A stretch of 9,592 nt of DNA. Origin: Ectopseudomonas composti. Its GTDB lineage: Bacteria > Pseudomonadota > Gammaproteobacteria > Pseudomonadales > Pseudomonadaceae. The stretch lies in contig CAMPIF010000131.1 of assembly GCA_946886245.1 (NCBI GenBank), positions 1 to 9,592 of the forward strand, read 5' to 3'. The notes beneath the pieces were generated by a model. That model worked only from the letters and a program-made list of their open reading frames with translations, was not told the DNA's origin and searched no databases. Positions 1 through 6,975 of the stretch are shown here, piece by piece. The position numbers and the translations under genes were made by a program. Positions within the stretch are counted from its first letter, which is position 1; each line of letters starts with the position of its first letter.

Positions 1-124
1 GCTGTGCCTGGGGCCGGTACAGGCCTTCTACGAAAAGCCCATGCTGGTGCAAGAGGGCTGGGCCAAACCCCGCCCGTTGAGCGAGCTGCTGTTCGAGAAT
101 CGATGGGGAATGCAGGGTGACTGA
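1..124 (+). CDS. bluB: 5,6-dimethylbenzimidazole synthase BluB, C-terminal end (partial)
   Basis: The frame starting at base 2 reads 40 codons to a TGA at 122-124; the 5' part lies outside the window. The peptide contains LCLGPVQAF, then EGW, then a terminal FENRWG, which I recognise as the C-terminus of BluB. BluB is a flavin-dependent, nitroreductase-like enzyme that uses O2 to break down FMNH2 into 5,6-dimethylbenzimidazole, the lower ligand of B12. The gene is followed after only 3 nt by cobD, and the enzyme that activates its product (cobT) is encoded further along the same run, which supports the call. Only the tail is visible, so active-site residues cannot be checked. Confidence 0.85.
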   Translation, partial: LCLGPVQAFYEKPMLVQEGWAKPRPLSELLFENRWGMQGD

Positions 125-127
125 ACG

Positions 128-1036
128 ATGAGCCTGGCACTGATCACCTGCGCCGGCGTGGCGCTGGATGCCGTGCTGGGCGAGCCTCGGCGCGCGCATC
201 CGCTGGTGGCTTTCGGGCGCCTGGCGGGGCGCCTGGAGCAGCGCTTCAACCCGGCTGGCGGCGGCTGGCGCAGCCACGGGGTAACGGCCTGGTGCCTGGC
301 GGTGCTGCCGCTGACCCTGCTCACCTGGCTGCTGGTGCACCTGACTTCGCTTGGCTGGGCGGTGGAAATTGTCGCCCTGTACTGCGCCCTTGGCCTGCGC
401 AGCCTGTACGAGCACGCGCAGCCGGTGGCCCGCGCACTGCGTCTGGGCGACCTTGCGCTGGCACGTGAGCGCGTCGGCTGGATGGTCAGCCGCAACACCG
501 CCGAGCTGGACGCAACCGGGGTGGCCCGCGCCGGCACCGAGTCGGTGCTGGAGAACGGCTCCGACGCGGTGTTCGCCGCCTTGTTCTGGTTCATCGTCGC
601 GGGCGCGCCCGGCGTGGTCCTGTACCGCCTGAGCAATACCCTCGATGCCATGTGGGGTTATCGCAACGAACGCTTCGAGCGCTTCGGCTGGGCGGCGGCG
701 AAGATCGATGACCTGCTCAATTACATCCCGGCGCGTCTGGTAGCGCTGACCTATGCGTTGCTTGGGCGTACGGTCCTGGCCCTGCGCTGCTGGCGCCGTC
801 AGGCGCCCTTGTGGGACAGTCCCAATGCTGGCCCGGTGATGGCCGCTGGTGCCGGCAGCCTGGGCGTGAGTCTGGGCGGCGCGGCGGAGTATCACGGCGA
901 GGTGCATGAGCGCCCGCAGCTGGGCGAAGGCCCGCCGCCGCGGGCGCGGGATATCGAACGGGCGATGAACAGAGTCATCGCCGGCGTTGGTTTGTGGCTG
1001 TTATGCCTGATCGTCTGGGAGGTTTGGGTTGCTTGA
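128..1036 (+). CDS. cobD: Adenosylcobinamide-phosphate synthase (CobD/CbiB family)
   Basis: This 302-aa protein has the family's usual length. It is an integral inner-membrane enzyme that attaches the (R)-1-amino-2-propanol (phosphate) arm to adenosylcobyric acid to give adenosylcobinamide (phosphate). Family blocks appear in order: a [10 protein letters not shown] motif near residues 18-27, a [22 protein letters not shown] block near 138-155, [16 protein letters not shown] followed by [19 protein letters not shown] in the middle, and DSPNAGP plus [10 protein letters not shown] near the C-terminus. Several hydrophobic segments separate them. The ATG is 3 nt after the bluB stop and is preceded by AGGGTGA. 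The 3' end overlaps the next start by 8 nt. The name follows P. denitrificans usage, not Salmonella CobD. Confidence 0.95.
   Translation: MSLALITCAGVALDAVLGEPRRAHPLVAFGRLAGRLEQRFNPAGGGWRSHGVTAWCLAVLPLTLLTWLLVHLTSLGWAVEIVALYCALGLRSLYEHAQPVARALRLGDLALARERVGWMVSRNTAELDATGVARAGTESVLENGSDAVFAALFWFIVAGAPGVVLYRLSNTLDAMWGYRNERFERFGWAAAKIDDLLNYIPARLVALTYALLGRTVLALRCWRRQAPLWDSPNAGPVMAAGAGSLGVSLGGAAEYHGEVHERPQLGEGPPPRARDIERAMNRVIAGVGLWLLCLIVWEVWVA
1017..1022 (+). promoter_or_regulatory. Shine-Dalgarno site supporting the TTG start of cobC
   Basis: GGGAGG lies inside the last codons of cobD, 6 nt before the TTG at 1029. It supports this TTG as the start, giving a protein beginning (M)LEHGGRL as is usual for the family. 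No in-frame ATG occurs near this position. Confidence 0.7.
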
Positions 1037-2039
1037 GCATGGAGGTCGTCTGCGCGCAGCGGCGCAGCGCTATGGCATTGCCCTGGAGGACTGGCTGGAT
1101 CTGTCCACCGGGGTCGCACCCTACGGCTGGGACCTGCCGGCCGTACCGGGCTCGGCCTGGGCGCGCCTGCCTGAAGTAGATGACGGCCTGGAGCAGGCGG
1201 CGCGCGATTATTACGGTGCCGTCAGCCTGCTGCCGGTAGCCGGTTCGCAGGCAGCGATCCAGGCCTTGCCGCGTCTGCGCGCGCACAGCAGCGTGGGTAT
1301 CCTCGCGCCGACCTATGCCGAGCACGCCGCCGCCTGGCGACGCGAGGGGCATCGGGTGATCAAACTGAGCGAGGGCTCGGTGCATCGCGCGCTGCCGCAG
1401 CTGGATGTATTGCTGGTGGTCAACCCCAACAACCCGACCGGCCGCCTTATCGAGCCGGCGCGCCTGCTCGACTGGCACGACGAACTGGCCGAGCGCGGCG
1501 GCTGGCTGGTGGTCGACGAAGCCTTCATCGATTGCACGCCGGAGCACAGCCTGGCCGCCTACAGCGACATGCCGGGGCTGATCGTGTTGCGCTCGTTCGG
1601 CAAGTTCTTCGGTCTGGCTGGCTTGCGGCTGGGCTTCGTTCTGGGCGCGCAGGCGCTGCTCGATGAGCTGGATACGCTGCTCGGGCCCTGGGCCGTCAGC
1701 GGCCCGGCACGTAGCGTGGCGCGCAGCCTGCTGACCGATGGCGAGGGCCAGCGCCGTCAACGCGAGCGCCTGCTGGCTGACGGCGAGCGCCTCAAGGCGC
1801 TGCTGCGCGACTGCGGTTTGCCGTCGACCGGCGGCTCGTCGCTGTTCCAGTTCTGCTGCACCCGTCGCGCCGTGCCCTGCGCCGAGCTGCTGGCGCGGCA
1901 GGGCATCCTGGTGCGCCTGTTCGCCGAGCTGGACAGCCTGCGCTTCGGTCTGCCGGCGGACGAATGTGGCTGGCTGCGGCTGGAGCAGGGGCTGCTGGAA
2001 TGTGCACCGATCCTGGCCAGTCTCGAGGAAACGCCCTGA
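1029..2039 (+). CDS. cobC: CobC, PLP-dependent L-threonine-phosphate decarboxylase / aminotransferase-like enzyme
   Basis: This 336-aa fold-type I, class I/II aminotransferase-like enzyme needs pyridoxal phosphate. The family (Salmonella CobD) decarboxylates L-threonine-O-3-phosphate to (R)-1-amino-2-propanol phosphate, which CobD/CbiB attaches to cobyric acid. Visible motifs are LEHGG at the N-terminus, DLSTGVAP near 24-31 (substrate loop), NPNNPTG at 132-138, VVDEAF at 161-166 and [15 protein letters not shown] around the PLP lysine K192. The start is a TTG that overlaps the end of cobD by 8 nt; the SD supports it. The stop shares one base with the cobQ ATG (TGATG), so the two are probably translationally coupled. 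This is not the phosphatase also called CobC, encoded further downstream. Confidence 0.93.
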   Translation: MLEHGGRLRAAAQRYGIALEDWLDLSTGVAPYGWDLPAVPGSAWARLPEVDDGLEQAARDYYGAVSLLPVAGSQAAIQALPRLRAHSSVGILAPTYAEHAAAWRREGHRVIKLSEGSVHRALPQLDVLLVVNPNNPTGRLIEPARLLDWHDELAERGGWLVVDEAFIDCTPEHSLAAYSDMPGLIVLRSFGKFFGLAGLRLGFVLGAQALLDELDTLLGPWAVSGPARSVARSLLTDGEGQRRQRERLLADGERLKALLRDCGLPSTGGSSLFQFCCTRRAVPCAELLARQGILVRLFAELDSLRFGLPADECGWLRLEQGLLECAPILASLEETP

Positions 2040-3487
2040 TGGCCACCCTGATGGTGCAGGGCACCACGTCCGATGCCGGCAAGAGCACACTGGTGACGGC
2101 GCTGTGTCGTTGGGCGCGGCGTCAGGGTGTGTCCGTGGCGCCGTTCAAGCCGCAGAACATGGCGCTCAATTCCGCCGTGACCGCCGACGGCGGCGAGATC
2201 GGCCGGGCACAGGCGGTGCAGGCGCAAGCGGCCGGCCTGGCGCCGCATACCGACATGAACCCGGTGCTGCTCAAGCCCAACAGCGACATGGGCGCCCAGG
2301 TGATCATCCACGGCCGCGCCATCGGCAACATGCAGGCGCTGACCTATCACGGCTACAAACCGGTGGCCATGGCGGCGGTGCTGGAGTCCCACGCCCGATT
2401 GCAGGGGCGTCATGAGCTGGTGCTGGTCGAGGGGGCCGGCTCGCCGGCCGAGATCAACCTGCGTGCCGGCGACATCGCCAACATGGGTTTTGCCGAAGCG
2501 GTGGATTGCCCGGTGATCCTGATCGCCGACATCGACAAGGGCGGCGTATTCGCCCATCTGGTCGGCACGCTGGAGCTGCTCAGCCCGAGCGAGCAGGCGC
2601 GCATCCAGGGTTTCGTGATCAACCGTTTTCGCGGTGACATCGCGTTGCTCAAGCCGGGGCTGGACTGGCTGGAGCAGCGCACCGGCAAGCCGGTGCTCGG
2701 CGTGCTGCCGTATCTGATGGATTTCCACCTGGAAGCCGAGGATGCCGTCGATACCCGTCAGCAGGCCAAGGATGCGCAGGCGCTGCGCGTGGTGGTGCCA
2801 GTGCTGCCGCGTATCAGCAACCACACCGATTTCGACCCGTTGCGCCTGCACCCGCAGGTGCAATTGACCTTCGTTGGGCCAGGCCAGGCCATCCCGCCGG
2901 CCGACCTGATCATCCTGCCGGGCTCCAAGAGTGTGCGTGCCGATCTCGCGCGCCTGCGCGAGCAGGGCTGGGACACGGCCATCGCCCGCCACCTGCGCTA
3001 TGGCGGCAAGCTGCTGGGCATCTGTGGTGGTCTGCAGATGCTCGGTCGGCAGATTCACGACCCGCATGCTCTGGAAGGCGCGGCCGGCAGCAGCGTGGGC
3101 CTCGGCCTGCTGGATTTCGAGACGCTGCTGGAGCCGCAGAAACAGCTGCGCAACGTGCGCGGCCGGCTGTGTCTGCAGCAGGCTGATGTCAGCGGCTATG
3201 AGATTCATGCCGGCGTCAGTCGCGGTCCCGGTCTCAACGGCGCCGTGCAGCTCGATGATGGCCGCAGCGACGGCGGCCTCAGTACCGATGGTCAGGTGCT
3301 CGGCACCTACCTGCACGGGCTGTTCGAGCAACCCTCGGCATTCGCCGCACTGTTGCGCTGGGCCGGGCTGCATGAGGTGCAGACGGTGGATTACCAGGCG
3401 TTGCGCGAACGCGATATCGAGCGCCTGGCGGACCAGGTGGAACTGCATCTGGATACCGAAAAACTCAGGGCACTTTGCGGCCTGTAG
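2039..3487 (+). CDS. cobQ: Cobyric acid synthase, glutamine-hydrolysing (CobQ/CbiP)
   Basis: This 482-aa cytoplasmic enzyme amidates the b, d, e and g carboxyl groups of adenosylcobyrinic acid a,c-diamide, using glutamine and ATP, to give cobyric acid. The N-terminal dethiobiotin-synthetase-like domain has a P-loop variant [10 protein letters not shown] at residues 8-17, followed by [10 protein letters not shown] and by [13 protein letters not shown]. The C-terminal class I glutamine-amidotransferase-like domain has [11 protein letters not shown] with nucleophile C329 and GTYLHGLFE with H426. The ATG at 2039 was chosen over one in frame at 1964: the protein then starts right at the P-loop as in the family, it shares one base with the cobC stop, and GAGGAA lies 8 nt upstream. 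The TAG stop falls inside a REP repeat. Confidence 0.96.
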   Translation: MATLMVQGTTSDAGKSTLVTALCRWARRQGVSVAPFKPQNMALNSAVTADGGEIGRAQAVQAQAAGLAPHTDMNPVLLKPNSDMGAQVIIHGRAIGNMQALTYHGYKPVAMAAVLESHARLQGRHELVLVEGAGSPAEINLRAGDIANMGFAEAVDCPVILIADIDKGGVFAHLVGTLELLSPSEQARIQGFVINRFRGDIALLKPGLDWLEQRTGKPVLGVLPYLMDFHLEAEDAVDTRQQAKDAQALRVVVPVLPRISNHTDFDPLRLHPQVQLTFVGPGQAIPPADLIILPGSKSVRADLARLREQGWDTAIARHLRYGGKLLGICGGLQMLGRQIHDPHALEGAAGSSVGLGLLDFETLLEPQKQLRNVRGRLCLQQADVSGYEIHAGVSRGPGLNGAVQLDDGRSDGGLSTDGQVLGTYLHGLFEQPSAFAALLRWAGLHEVQTVDYQALRERDIERLADQVELHLDTEKLRALCGL

Positions 3488-3545
3488 GAGCGAGCTCTGC
3501 TCGCGAAGCTTTTATGTCCCGTACGCGAGCAGCGCTCGTTCCTAC
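3484..3545. repeat. Inverted pair of REP sequences (REPIN) between cobQ and cobP
   Basis: Two 22-nt units face each other at 3484-3505 (+) and 3524-3545 (-), separated by 18 nt. They start GTAGGAGCGAGC and GTAGGAACGAGC (second read on the minus strand), both end GCTCGCG, and match at 20 of 22 positions. Each also contains its own small hairpin (GCGAGC-TCT-GCTCGC in the first). The GTAGGAGCGAGC...GCTCGCG pattern is the typical Pseudomonas extragenic palindrome, mobilised in trans by RAYT transposases. The pair can fold as one long hairpin. The cobQ TAG stop (3485-3487) is part of the first unit, and the second ends one base before the cobP ribosome-binding site. Confidence 0.9.
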
Positions 3546-3551
3546 GGGGAG
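3546..3551 (+). promoter_or_regulatory. Ribosome-binding site of cobP, next to the REPIN
   Basis: GGGGAG directly follows the REPIN. It is only 2 nt from the ATG at 3554 but 8 nt from an in-frame GTG at 3560, so the exact cobP start is uncertain. Folding of the REPIN would leave this site just outside the stem. Confidence 0.5.
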
Positions 3552-3553
3552 AA

Positions 3554-4093
3554 ATGAATGTGGATGGAAGCATGCTTGAATTGATCCTCGGCGGTGCCCG
3601 TTCCGGCAAGAGCCGGCTGGCGGAGAAGCTGGCCGACGAGTCTGGGTTGGACGTCGTTTACATCGCCACCAGCCAGCCGCTCGATGGCGAGATGAATGCG
3701 CGCGTCGCCCAGCATCGCGCGCGTCGCCCGGCGCACTGGGCGCTGGTCGAGGAACCGCTGGCGCTGGCCCGTGTGCTGCGCGAGCAGGCCGCGCCGGGGC
3801 GCTGCCTGCTGGTGGACTGCCTGACCCTGTGGCTGACCAACCTGCTGATGCAGGACGATCCGGCTCGGCTGGCAGCCGAGCGCGATGCGCTGCTCGCCTG
3901 TGTGGATGAGCTGTCCGGGCGCATCCTGCTGGTCAGCAACGAAACTGGGCTGGGGGTGGTGCCGCTGGGCGAGCTGACCCGCCGTTATGTCGATGAGGCC
4001 GGCTGGCTGCACCAGGCGCTGGCCGAGCGCAGCCAGCGCGTGCTGTTCACCGTCGCCGGTTTGCCCATGGTGTTGAAGGGGGATGCGTTATGA
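3554..4093 (+). CDS. cobP: Adenosylcobinamide kinase / adenosylcobinamide-phosphate guanylyltransferase (CobP/CobU)
   Basis: This bifunctional cytoplasmic enzyme (179 aa as drawn) phosphorylates adenosylcobinamide and transfers GMP from GTP to give adenosylcobinamide-GDP. The P-loop GGARSGKS is at 13-20. QHRARRP at 53-59 holds the histidine (H54) expected to carry the GMP intermediate. [14 protein letters not shown] is the Walker-B-like segment and [10 protein letters not shown] the conserved C-terminal block. Start choice: ATG 3554 is drawn, but GTG 3560 fits the SD spacing better, and ATG 3572 gives [14 protein letters not shown], the length most family members have. The first 6 residues are therefore doubtful. 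The stop overlaps the cobT start by 4 nt (ATGA). Confidence 0.94.
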   Translation: MNVDGSMLELILGGARSGKSRLAEKLADESGLDVVYIATSQPLDGEMNARVAQHRARRPAHWALVEEPLALARVLREQAAPGRCLLVDCLTLWLTNLLMQDDPARLAAERDALLACVDELSGRILLVSNETGLGVVPLGELTRRYVDEAGWLHQALAERSQRVLFTVAGLPMVLKGDAL

Positions 4094-5145
4094 GCCTGCA
4101 ATGGTGGCAAGGGCCTTGTCAGCCGCTCGATCATGTTGCGCGGGGCAAGGCCGAGGCGCGTCAGCAGCAATTGACCAAACCGGCGGGTTCGCTGGGGCGG
4201 CTGGAGAGTCTCGTGATCCATCTGGCCGCGCTGCAGGGGCGCGAGCGGCCGAGCCTGGACAAGCTGTGGATCGCCATCTTTGCCGGTGACCATGGCGTGG
4301 TGGCCGAAGGGATTTCCGCCTACCCGCAGGCGGTGACGGGGCAGATGCTGGCCAACTTCGTCACGGGCGGTGCGGCGATCAGCGTACTGGCGCGTCAGCT
4401 GGACGCAGCGCTGGAGGTGGTCGATCTGGGCACTGCCGAGCCATTGCCGCCGCTGCCTGGCGTGCGTCATCTGCAGGTTGGCGCAGGTACGCAGAACCTC
4501 GCCCGTGATCCGGCCATGACCCCGGCGCAGCTGGTGGTCTGTCTGGAGGCCGGTCGCGACAGCATCCAGCGCGCGTGCGCCATTGGTTGCGACCTGTTCG
4601 TCGGTGGCGAGATGGGCATCGGCAATACCACGGCGGCGGCGGCGCTGGCCTGTTGGCTGTTGGATTGCCCGGCGAGCGAGCTGGCAGGCCCCGGCACCGG
4701 GCTGGACGGCGCGGGTGTGGCGCACAAGGCGCGGGTGATCGATGCCGCGTTGGCCCTGCACCACACGCAGATCGACGGGCCGCTGCAGGCGCTGATTCAC
4801 CTCGGTGGATTCGAAATCGCCGCGCTCACTGGTGCCTACCTGGCCGCTGCGCAGCAGGGCGTCGCGGTATTGGTCGATGGCTTCATCTGCAGCGTTGCGG
4901 CCTTGCTCGCCGTGCGCCTGAATCCCGGCTGCCGCCACTGGCTGCTGTTCGCCCACCACGGCGCCGAGCCGGGTCATGTTCGTGTGCTGCAGGCGCTGGA
5001 GGCCGAACCGCTGCTGGAGCTGGGCCTGCGCCTGGGCGAGGGCAGCGGCGCCGCGCTGGCGGTACCGCTGCTGCGTCTGGCCTGTGCCCTGCACGGGCAG
5101 ATGGCGACCTTCGCCGAAGCTGCCGTCGCCGAAAGGCCGAGCTGA
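4090..5145 (+). CDS. cobT: Nicotinate-nucleotide--dimethylbenzimidazole phosphoribosyltransferase (CobT; P. denitrificans CobU)
   Basis: This 351-aa cytoplasmic enzyme transfers phosphoribose from nicotinate mononucleotide to 5,6-dimethylbenzimidazole to form alpha-ribazole phosphate, the activated lower ligand. Visible family blocks are [11 protein letters not shown] near the N-terminus (residues about 24-34), [47 protein letters not shown] and [11 protein letters not shown]. The glutamate in the last block is residue 317 by count, the same number as the catalytic Glu of Salmonella CobT. The ATG overlaps the cobP stop (ATGA) and has GAAGGGGGA about 6 nt upstream. Its substrate would be supplied by BluB, encoded at the left edge. 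Confidence 0.96.
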   Translation: MSLQWWQGPCQPLDHVARGKAEARQQQLTKPAGSLGRLESLVIHLAALQGRERPSLDKLWIAIFAGDHGVVAEGISAYPQAVTGQMLANFVTGGAAISVLARQLDAALEVVDLGTAEPLPPLPGVRHLQVGAGTQNLARDPAMTPAQLVVCLEAGRDSIQRACAIGCDLFVGGEMGIGNTTAAAALACWLLDCPASELAGPGTGLDGAGVAHKARVIDAALALHHTQIDGPLQALIHLGGFEIAALTGAYLAAAQQGVAVLVDGFICSVAALLAVRLNPGCRHWLLFAHHGAEPGHVRVLQALEAEPLLELGLRLGEGSGAALAVPLLRLACALHGQMATFAEAAVAERPS

Positions 5146-5717
5146 TGCTGCATCTGGAATTGCTGCGTCACGGTGAGACCGAGCTGGGCGGTGGGCTGCG
5201 TGGCAGCCTGGATGATGCGCTGACCGAGCAGGGCTGGGCGCAGCTGCGTGGCGCGGTGCAGGGCGCCGGTCCCTGGGATCGCCTGATCAGCTCGCCGCTG
5301 CAGCGTTGCGCGCGTTTTGCCGAGGAAGTCGCGCTGGCCAATGCCTTGCCGCTGCACTACGAGGCGGATCTGCAAGAGCTGCATTTCGGTGATTGGGAAG
5401 GGCGTACCGCTGCACAGCTGATGGACAGCGATGCCGAGGCGCTGGGCCGCTTCTGGGCCGATCCCTATGCGTTCACACCGCCGAATGGCGAGCCGTTGCT
5501 GCAGTTCGAGGCGCGTGTGCTGGCTGCCTTGCAGCGGTTACAGCAGCGCCACGCGGGTGAGCGCCTGCTGCTGGTCACCCACGGCGGCGTGATGCGCCTG
5601 TTGCTGGCGCGCGCGCGCGGCCTGCCACGCCAGGATCTGCTGCAGGTCAACGTCGGCTACGCCCAGCGTTTTCGCCTGCGCCTGGATGCTGATGGGCAAC
5701 TGGCGGAGTTGCCATGA
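5145..5717 (+). CDS. cobC: Alpha-ribazole-5'-phosphate phosphatase (CobC, histidine phosphatase family)
   Basis: This 190-aa enzyme belongs to the phosphoglycerate-mutase-like histidine phosphatases. LLRHGET at 6-12 carries the phosphohistidine H9, LISSPLQRC is the second conserved block, LHFGDWEGR follows, and LLVTHGGVMR carries the second catalytic histidine, H146. In this context it most likely removes the 5'-phosphate from alpha-ribazole phosphate or from adenosylcobalamin phosphate in the last step. The family alone would not give the substrate; the position between cobT and cobS does. The ATG shares one base with the cobT stop (TGATG) and has GAAAGG 8 nt upstream. A same-frame extension further upstream has no family similarity and was discarded. 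Confidence 0.9.
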   Translation: MLHLELLRHGETELGGGLRGSLDDALTEQGWAQLRGAVQGAGPWDRLISSPLQRCARFAEEVALANALPLHYEADLQELHFGDWEGRTAAQLMDSDAEALGRFWADPYAFTPPNGEPLLQFEARVLAALQRLQQRHAGERLLLVTHGGVMRLLLARARGLPRQDLLQVNVGYAQRFRLRLDADGQLAELP

Positions 5718-6445
5718 TCGCGTTGCTGATCGCTTTGCAGTTCCTCACGCGCCTGCCAGTCAGCTTGCCGGGGATGCCGACGCCTGAGCAGGTGGGGCGC
5801 TCGCTGCTCTGGTATCCGGTCGTTGGATTGCTGCTCGGTCTGCTGCTGTGGCTCGCCCATCTGCTGTTGGGGCAGACTCCGGCGTTATTGCAGGCGGCGA
5901 TCATCCTGGCGCTCTGGGCGGGGCTGAGCGGCGGCCTGCATCTGGACGGCCTGGCCGACACGGCTGATGCCTGGGTCGGTGGTTTCGGTGATCGCGAACG
6001 TACCCTGGCAATCATGAAGGACCCGCGCAGCGGTCCCATTGCGGTGCTGGTGCTGGTGCTGGTGCTGCTGCTCAAGTTCGCCGCACTGTCCACGCTCTTG
6101 CAAGCCGGGCAGGGCATCTACCTGTTGCTGCTGCCCTGGTTGGGGCGCAGCCTGTTGCCGCTGCTGCTGGCAACCACGCCCTACGTGCGGGCCGGTGGGC
6201 TGGGCCAGGCCCTGGTCGATCATCTGCCGCGCGAACAACTGTCCTGGGTGTTGGGCGCGCATCTACTGGGCATGCTGCTGTTCGGCTGGCCTGGGCTGCT
6301 GGCGTTGGCGACTGGCTTGCTGCTGTTCATCTGGCTGCGCCGCGCGTTGCTGTCGCGCCTCGGTGGTACCACGGGCGATACGGCCGGTGCGCTGGTCGAA
6401 CTGGCCGAGTGCACGGTGCTTCTGGCGCTGGCCCTGAGTCTCTGA
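5714..6445 (+). CDS. cobS: Adenosylcobinamide-GDP ribazoletransferase, cobalamin synthase (CobS/CobV)
   Basis: This 243-aa polytopic inner-membrane enzyme joins adenosylcobinamide-GDP and alpha-ribazole (phosphate) to make adenosylcobalamin (phosphate). It begins with FLTRLPV, then shows GGLHLDGLADTADAW at 73-87, whose acidic residues D78, D82 and D85 are the expected Mg2+ ligands, then GDRERTLAIMKDPRSGP. The rest is mostly Leu-rich membrane helices. The ATG overlaps the phosphatase stop by 4 nt (ATGA) with GGAG 5 nt upstream. Codons for VLVLVLVL are a perfect four-fold GTGCTG repeat at 6044-6067. It is the last cob gene of the run, and no clear terminator follows. Confidence 0.96.
   Translation: MIALLIALQFLTRLPVSLPGMPTPEQVGRSLLWYPVVGLLLGLLLWLAHLLLGQTPALLQAAIILALWAGLSGGLHLDGLADTADAWVGGFGDRERTLAIMKDPRSGPIAVLVLVLVLLLKFAALSTLLQAGQGIYLLLLPWLGRSLLPLLLATTPYVRAGGLGQALVDHLPREQLSWVLGAHLLGMLLFGWPGLLALATGLLLFIWLRRALLSRLGGTTGDTAGALVELAECTVLLALALSL
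6044..6067 (+). repeat. Four perfect tandem copies of GTGCTG inside cobS
   Basis: The hexamer GTGCTG occurs four times in a row, in frame, encoding alternating Val-Leu in a membrane helix, and is followed by further CTG/CTC leucine codons. Gain or loss of a unit would keep the frame and lengthen or shorten the helix by two residues. Confidence 0.85.
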
Positions 6446-6448
6446 TCT

Positions 6449-6482
6449 CAACTGTTATGGCGAGGCGGCCGGCAACTGTATG
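6449..6482 (+). repeat. Short direct repeat CAACTGT(T)ATG between cobS and marR
   Basis: CAACTGTTATG at 6449-6459 and CAACTGTATG at 6473-6482 lie in the 73-nt cobS-marR gap with starts 24 bp apart. They could be tandem protein-binding half-sites for the downstream unit, but two short copies may also be chance. Confidence 0.35.
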
Positions 6483-6501
6483 AGTGCCAATCGCTGATGC
6501 G

Positions 6502-6511
6502 GGTATATACC
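6502..6511. promoter_or_regulatory. Perfect 10-bp palindrome GGTATATACC just before marR; possible operator or -10 element
   Basis: GGTATATACC is its own reverse complement and ends 7 nt before the marR ATG. It is the most AT-rich spot in a GC-rich gap. Its TATATA core at 6504-6509 could act as a -10 element, which would put the transcript start within a few bases of the ATG; no good -35 match is visible at the right distance. An operator for the MarR dimer is the other reading. Function is inferred. Confidence 0.4.
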
Positions 6512-6518
6512 TGTATCC

Positions 6519-6923
6519 ATGTTGCCGACTTCCTGTCTCTGTACCCAGCTGCGCCGCGCCAGCCGTGGTGTCACCCGCCGCTACGACGACGCCCTGGCTG
6601 TCGTCGGCCTGGGTGCTGCGCAGTTTTCCCTGCTACGCCACGTGCAGCGGCTCGCTCAGCCGAGCATTTCCCTGCTGGCCGACGCCATGGGGCTCGATCG
6701 CAGCACGCTCGGGCGTAACCTGCGGGTGCTGGAGGAGCAGGGGCTCGTGCAACTGGGAGAGGGGCGCGATTTGCGCGCTCGCGAGGTACGGCTCACAGAA
6801 GCCGGCCTGCAACGCATCGAACAGGCGCTGCCGCTGTGGGAACAGGCGCAGCGTGAGCTCAATGCCCGGTTGGGCGCAGATCGCCGCGCCGAGCTGATGA
6901 GCCTGCTCGAAGAACTGGCCTGA
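6519..6923 (+). CDS. MarR-family winged-helix transcriptional regulator with N-terminal CxC
   Basis: This is a 134-aa DNA-binding protein of usual MarR length. The winged helix-turn-helix runs from about residue 45 to 92: SISLLADAMGLDRSTLGRNL holds the two HTH helices, and the wing follows in EGRDLRAREVRLTEAG. Helices at the N- and C-termini should form the dimer interface. The N-terminus has C6-x-C8 followed by LRRASR; C8 lies 14 residues before Y22, the same spacing as between the peroxide-sensing C15 and Y29 of B. subtilis OhrR, although the second OhrR tyrosine (Y19) is replaced by R12. The ATG at 6519 has no visible SD, so a leaderless or poorly translated message is possible. The next gene, an MFS transporter 52 nt on, is the likely target. 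Confidence 0.85.
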   Translation: MLPTSCLCTQLRRASRGVTRRYDDALAVVGLGAAQFSLLRHVQRLAQPSISLLADAMGLDRSTLGRNLRVLEEQGLVQLGEGRDLRAREVRLTEAGLQRIEQALPLWEQAQRELNARLGADRRAELMSLLEELA

Positions 6924-6942
6924 TGGCCGCATCACTGCCTAC

Positions 6943-6960
6943 ACGGTCGCAGGCGACCGT
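6943..6960. promoter_or_regulatory. 18-bp palindrome between marR and the MFS gene; possible operator or leader hairpin
   Basis: ACGGTCGC and GCGACCGT form perfect 8-bp arms around a 2-bp AG centre. The site fills much of the 52-nt gap and ends 5 nt before the GGAG ribosome-binding site of the transporter. No T-run follows, so it is not a standard terminator. Its size and symmetry fit a MarR-type operator; as RNA it could form a hairpin, opening the central pairs for loop size, next to the SD. Confidence 0.45.
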
Positions 6961-6975
6961 CCGCTGGAGAGACCG

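Noticed and set aside
1..127. A cobalamin riboswitch for the cob genes
   Set aside because: No B12-box-like or conserved riboswitch architecture was seen in any of the gaps. If present, it would lie upstream of the operon, outside the window.
1964..2038. An upstream in-frame start extending CobQ by 25 residues
   Set aside because: The extension lies inside cobC and does not resemble the family. The ATG at 2039 has a good SD and puts the P-loop at the usual N-terminal position.
1757..3448. A 563-codon open frame on the minus strand opposite cobC/cobQ
   Set aside because: It is an antisense shadow of two well-supported genes. The translation is rich in His, Gln and Arg with no recognisable motif, as expected opposite GC-rich coding sequence.
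3484..3545. A terminator ending the cobQ transcript
   Set aside because: The sequence is a recognisable REP pair and no T-run follows the second arm; some attenuation remains possible.
6497..6718. Alternative starts in other frames overlapping the marR start
   Set aside because: These frames give no MarR motifs; only the frame starting at 6519 encodes the winged helix.
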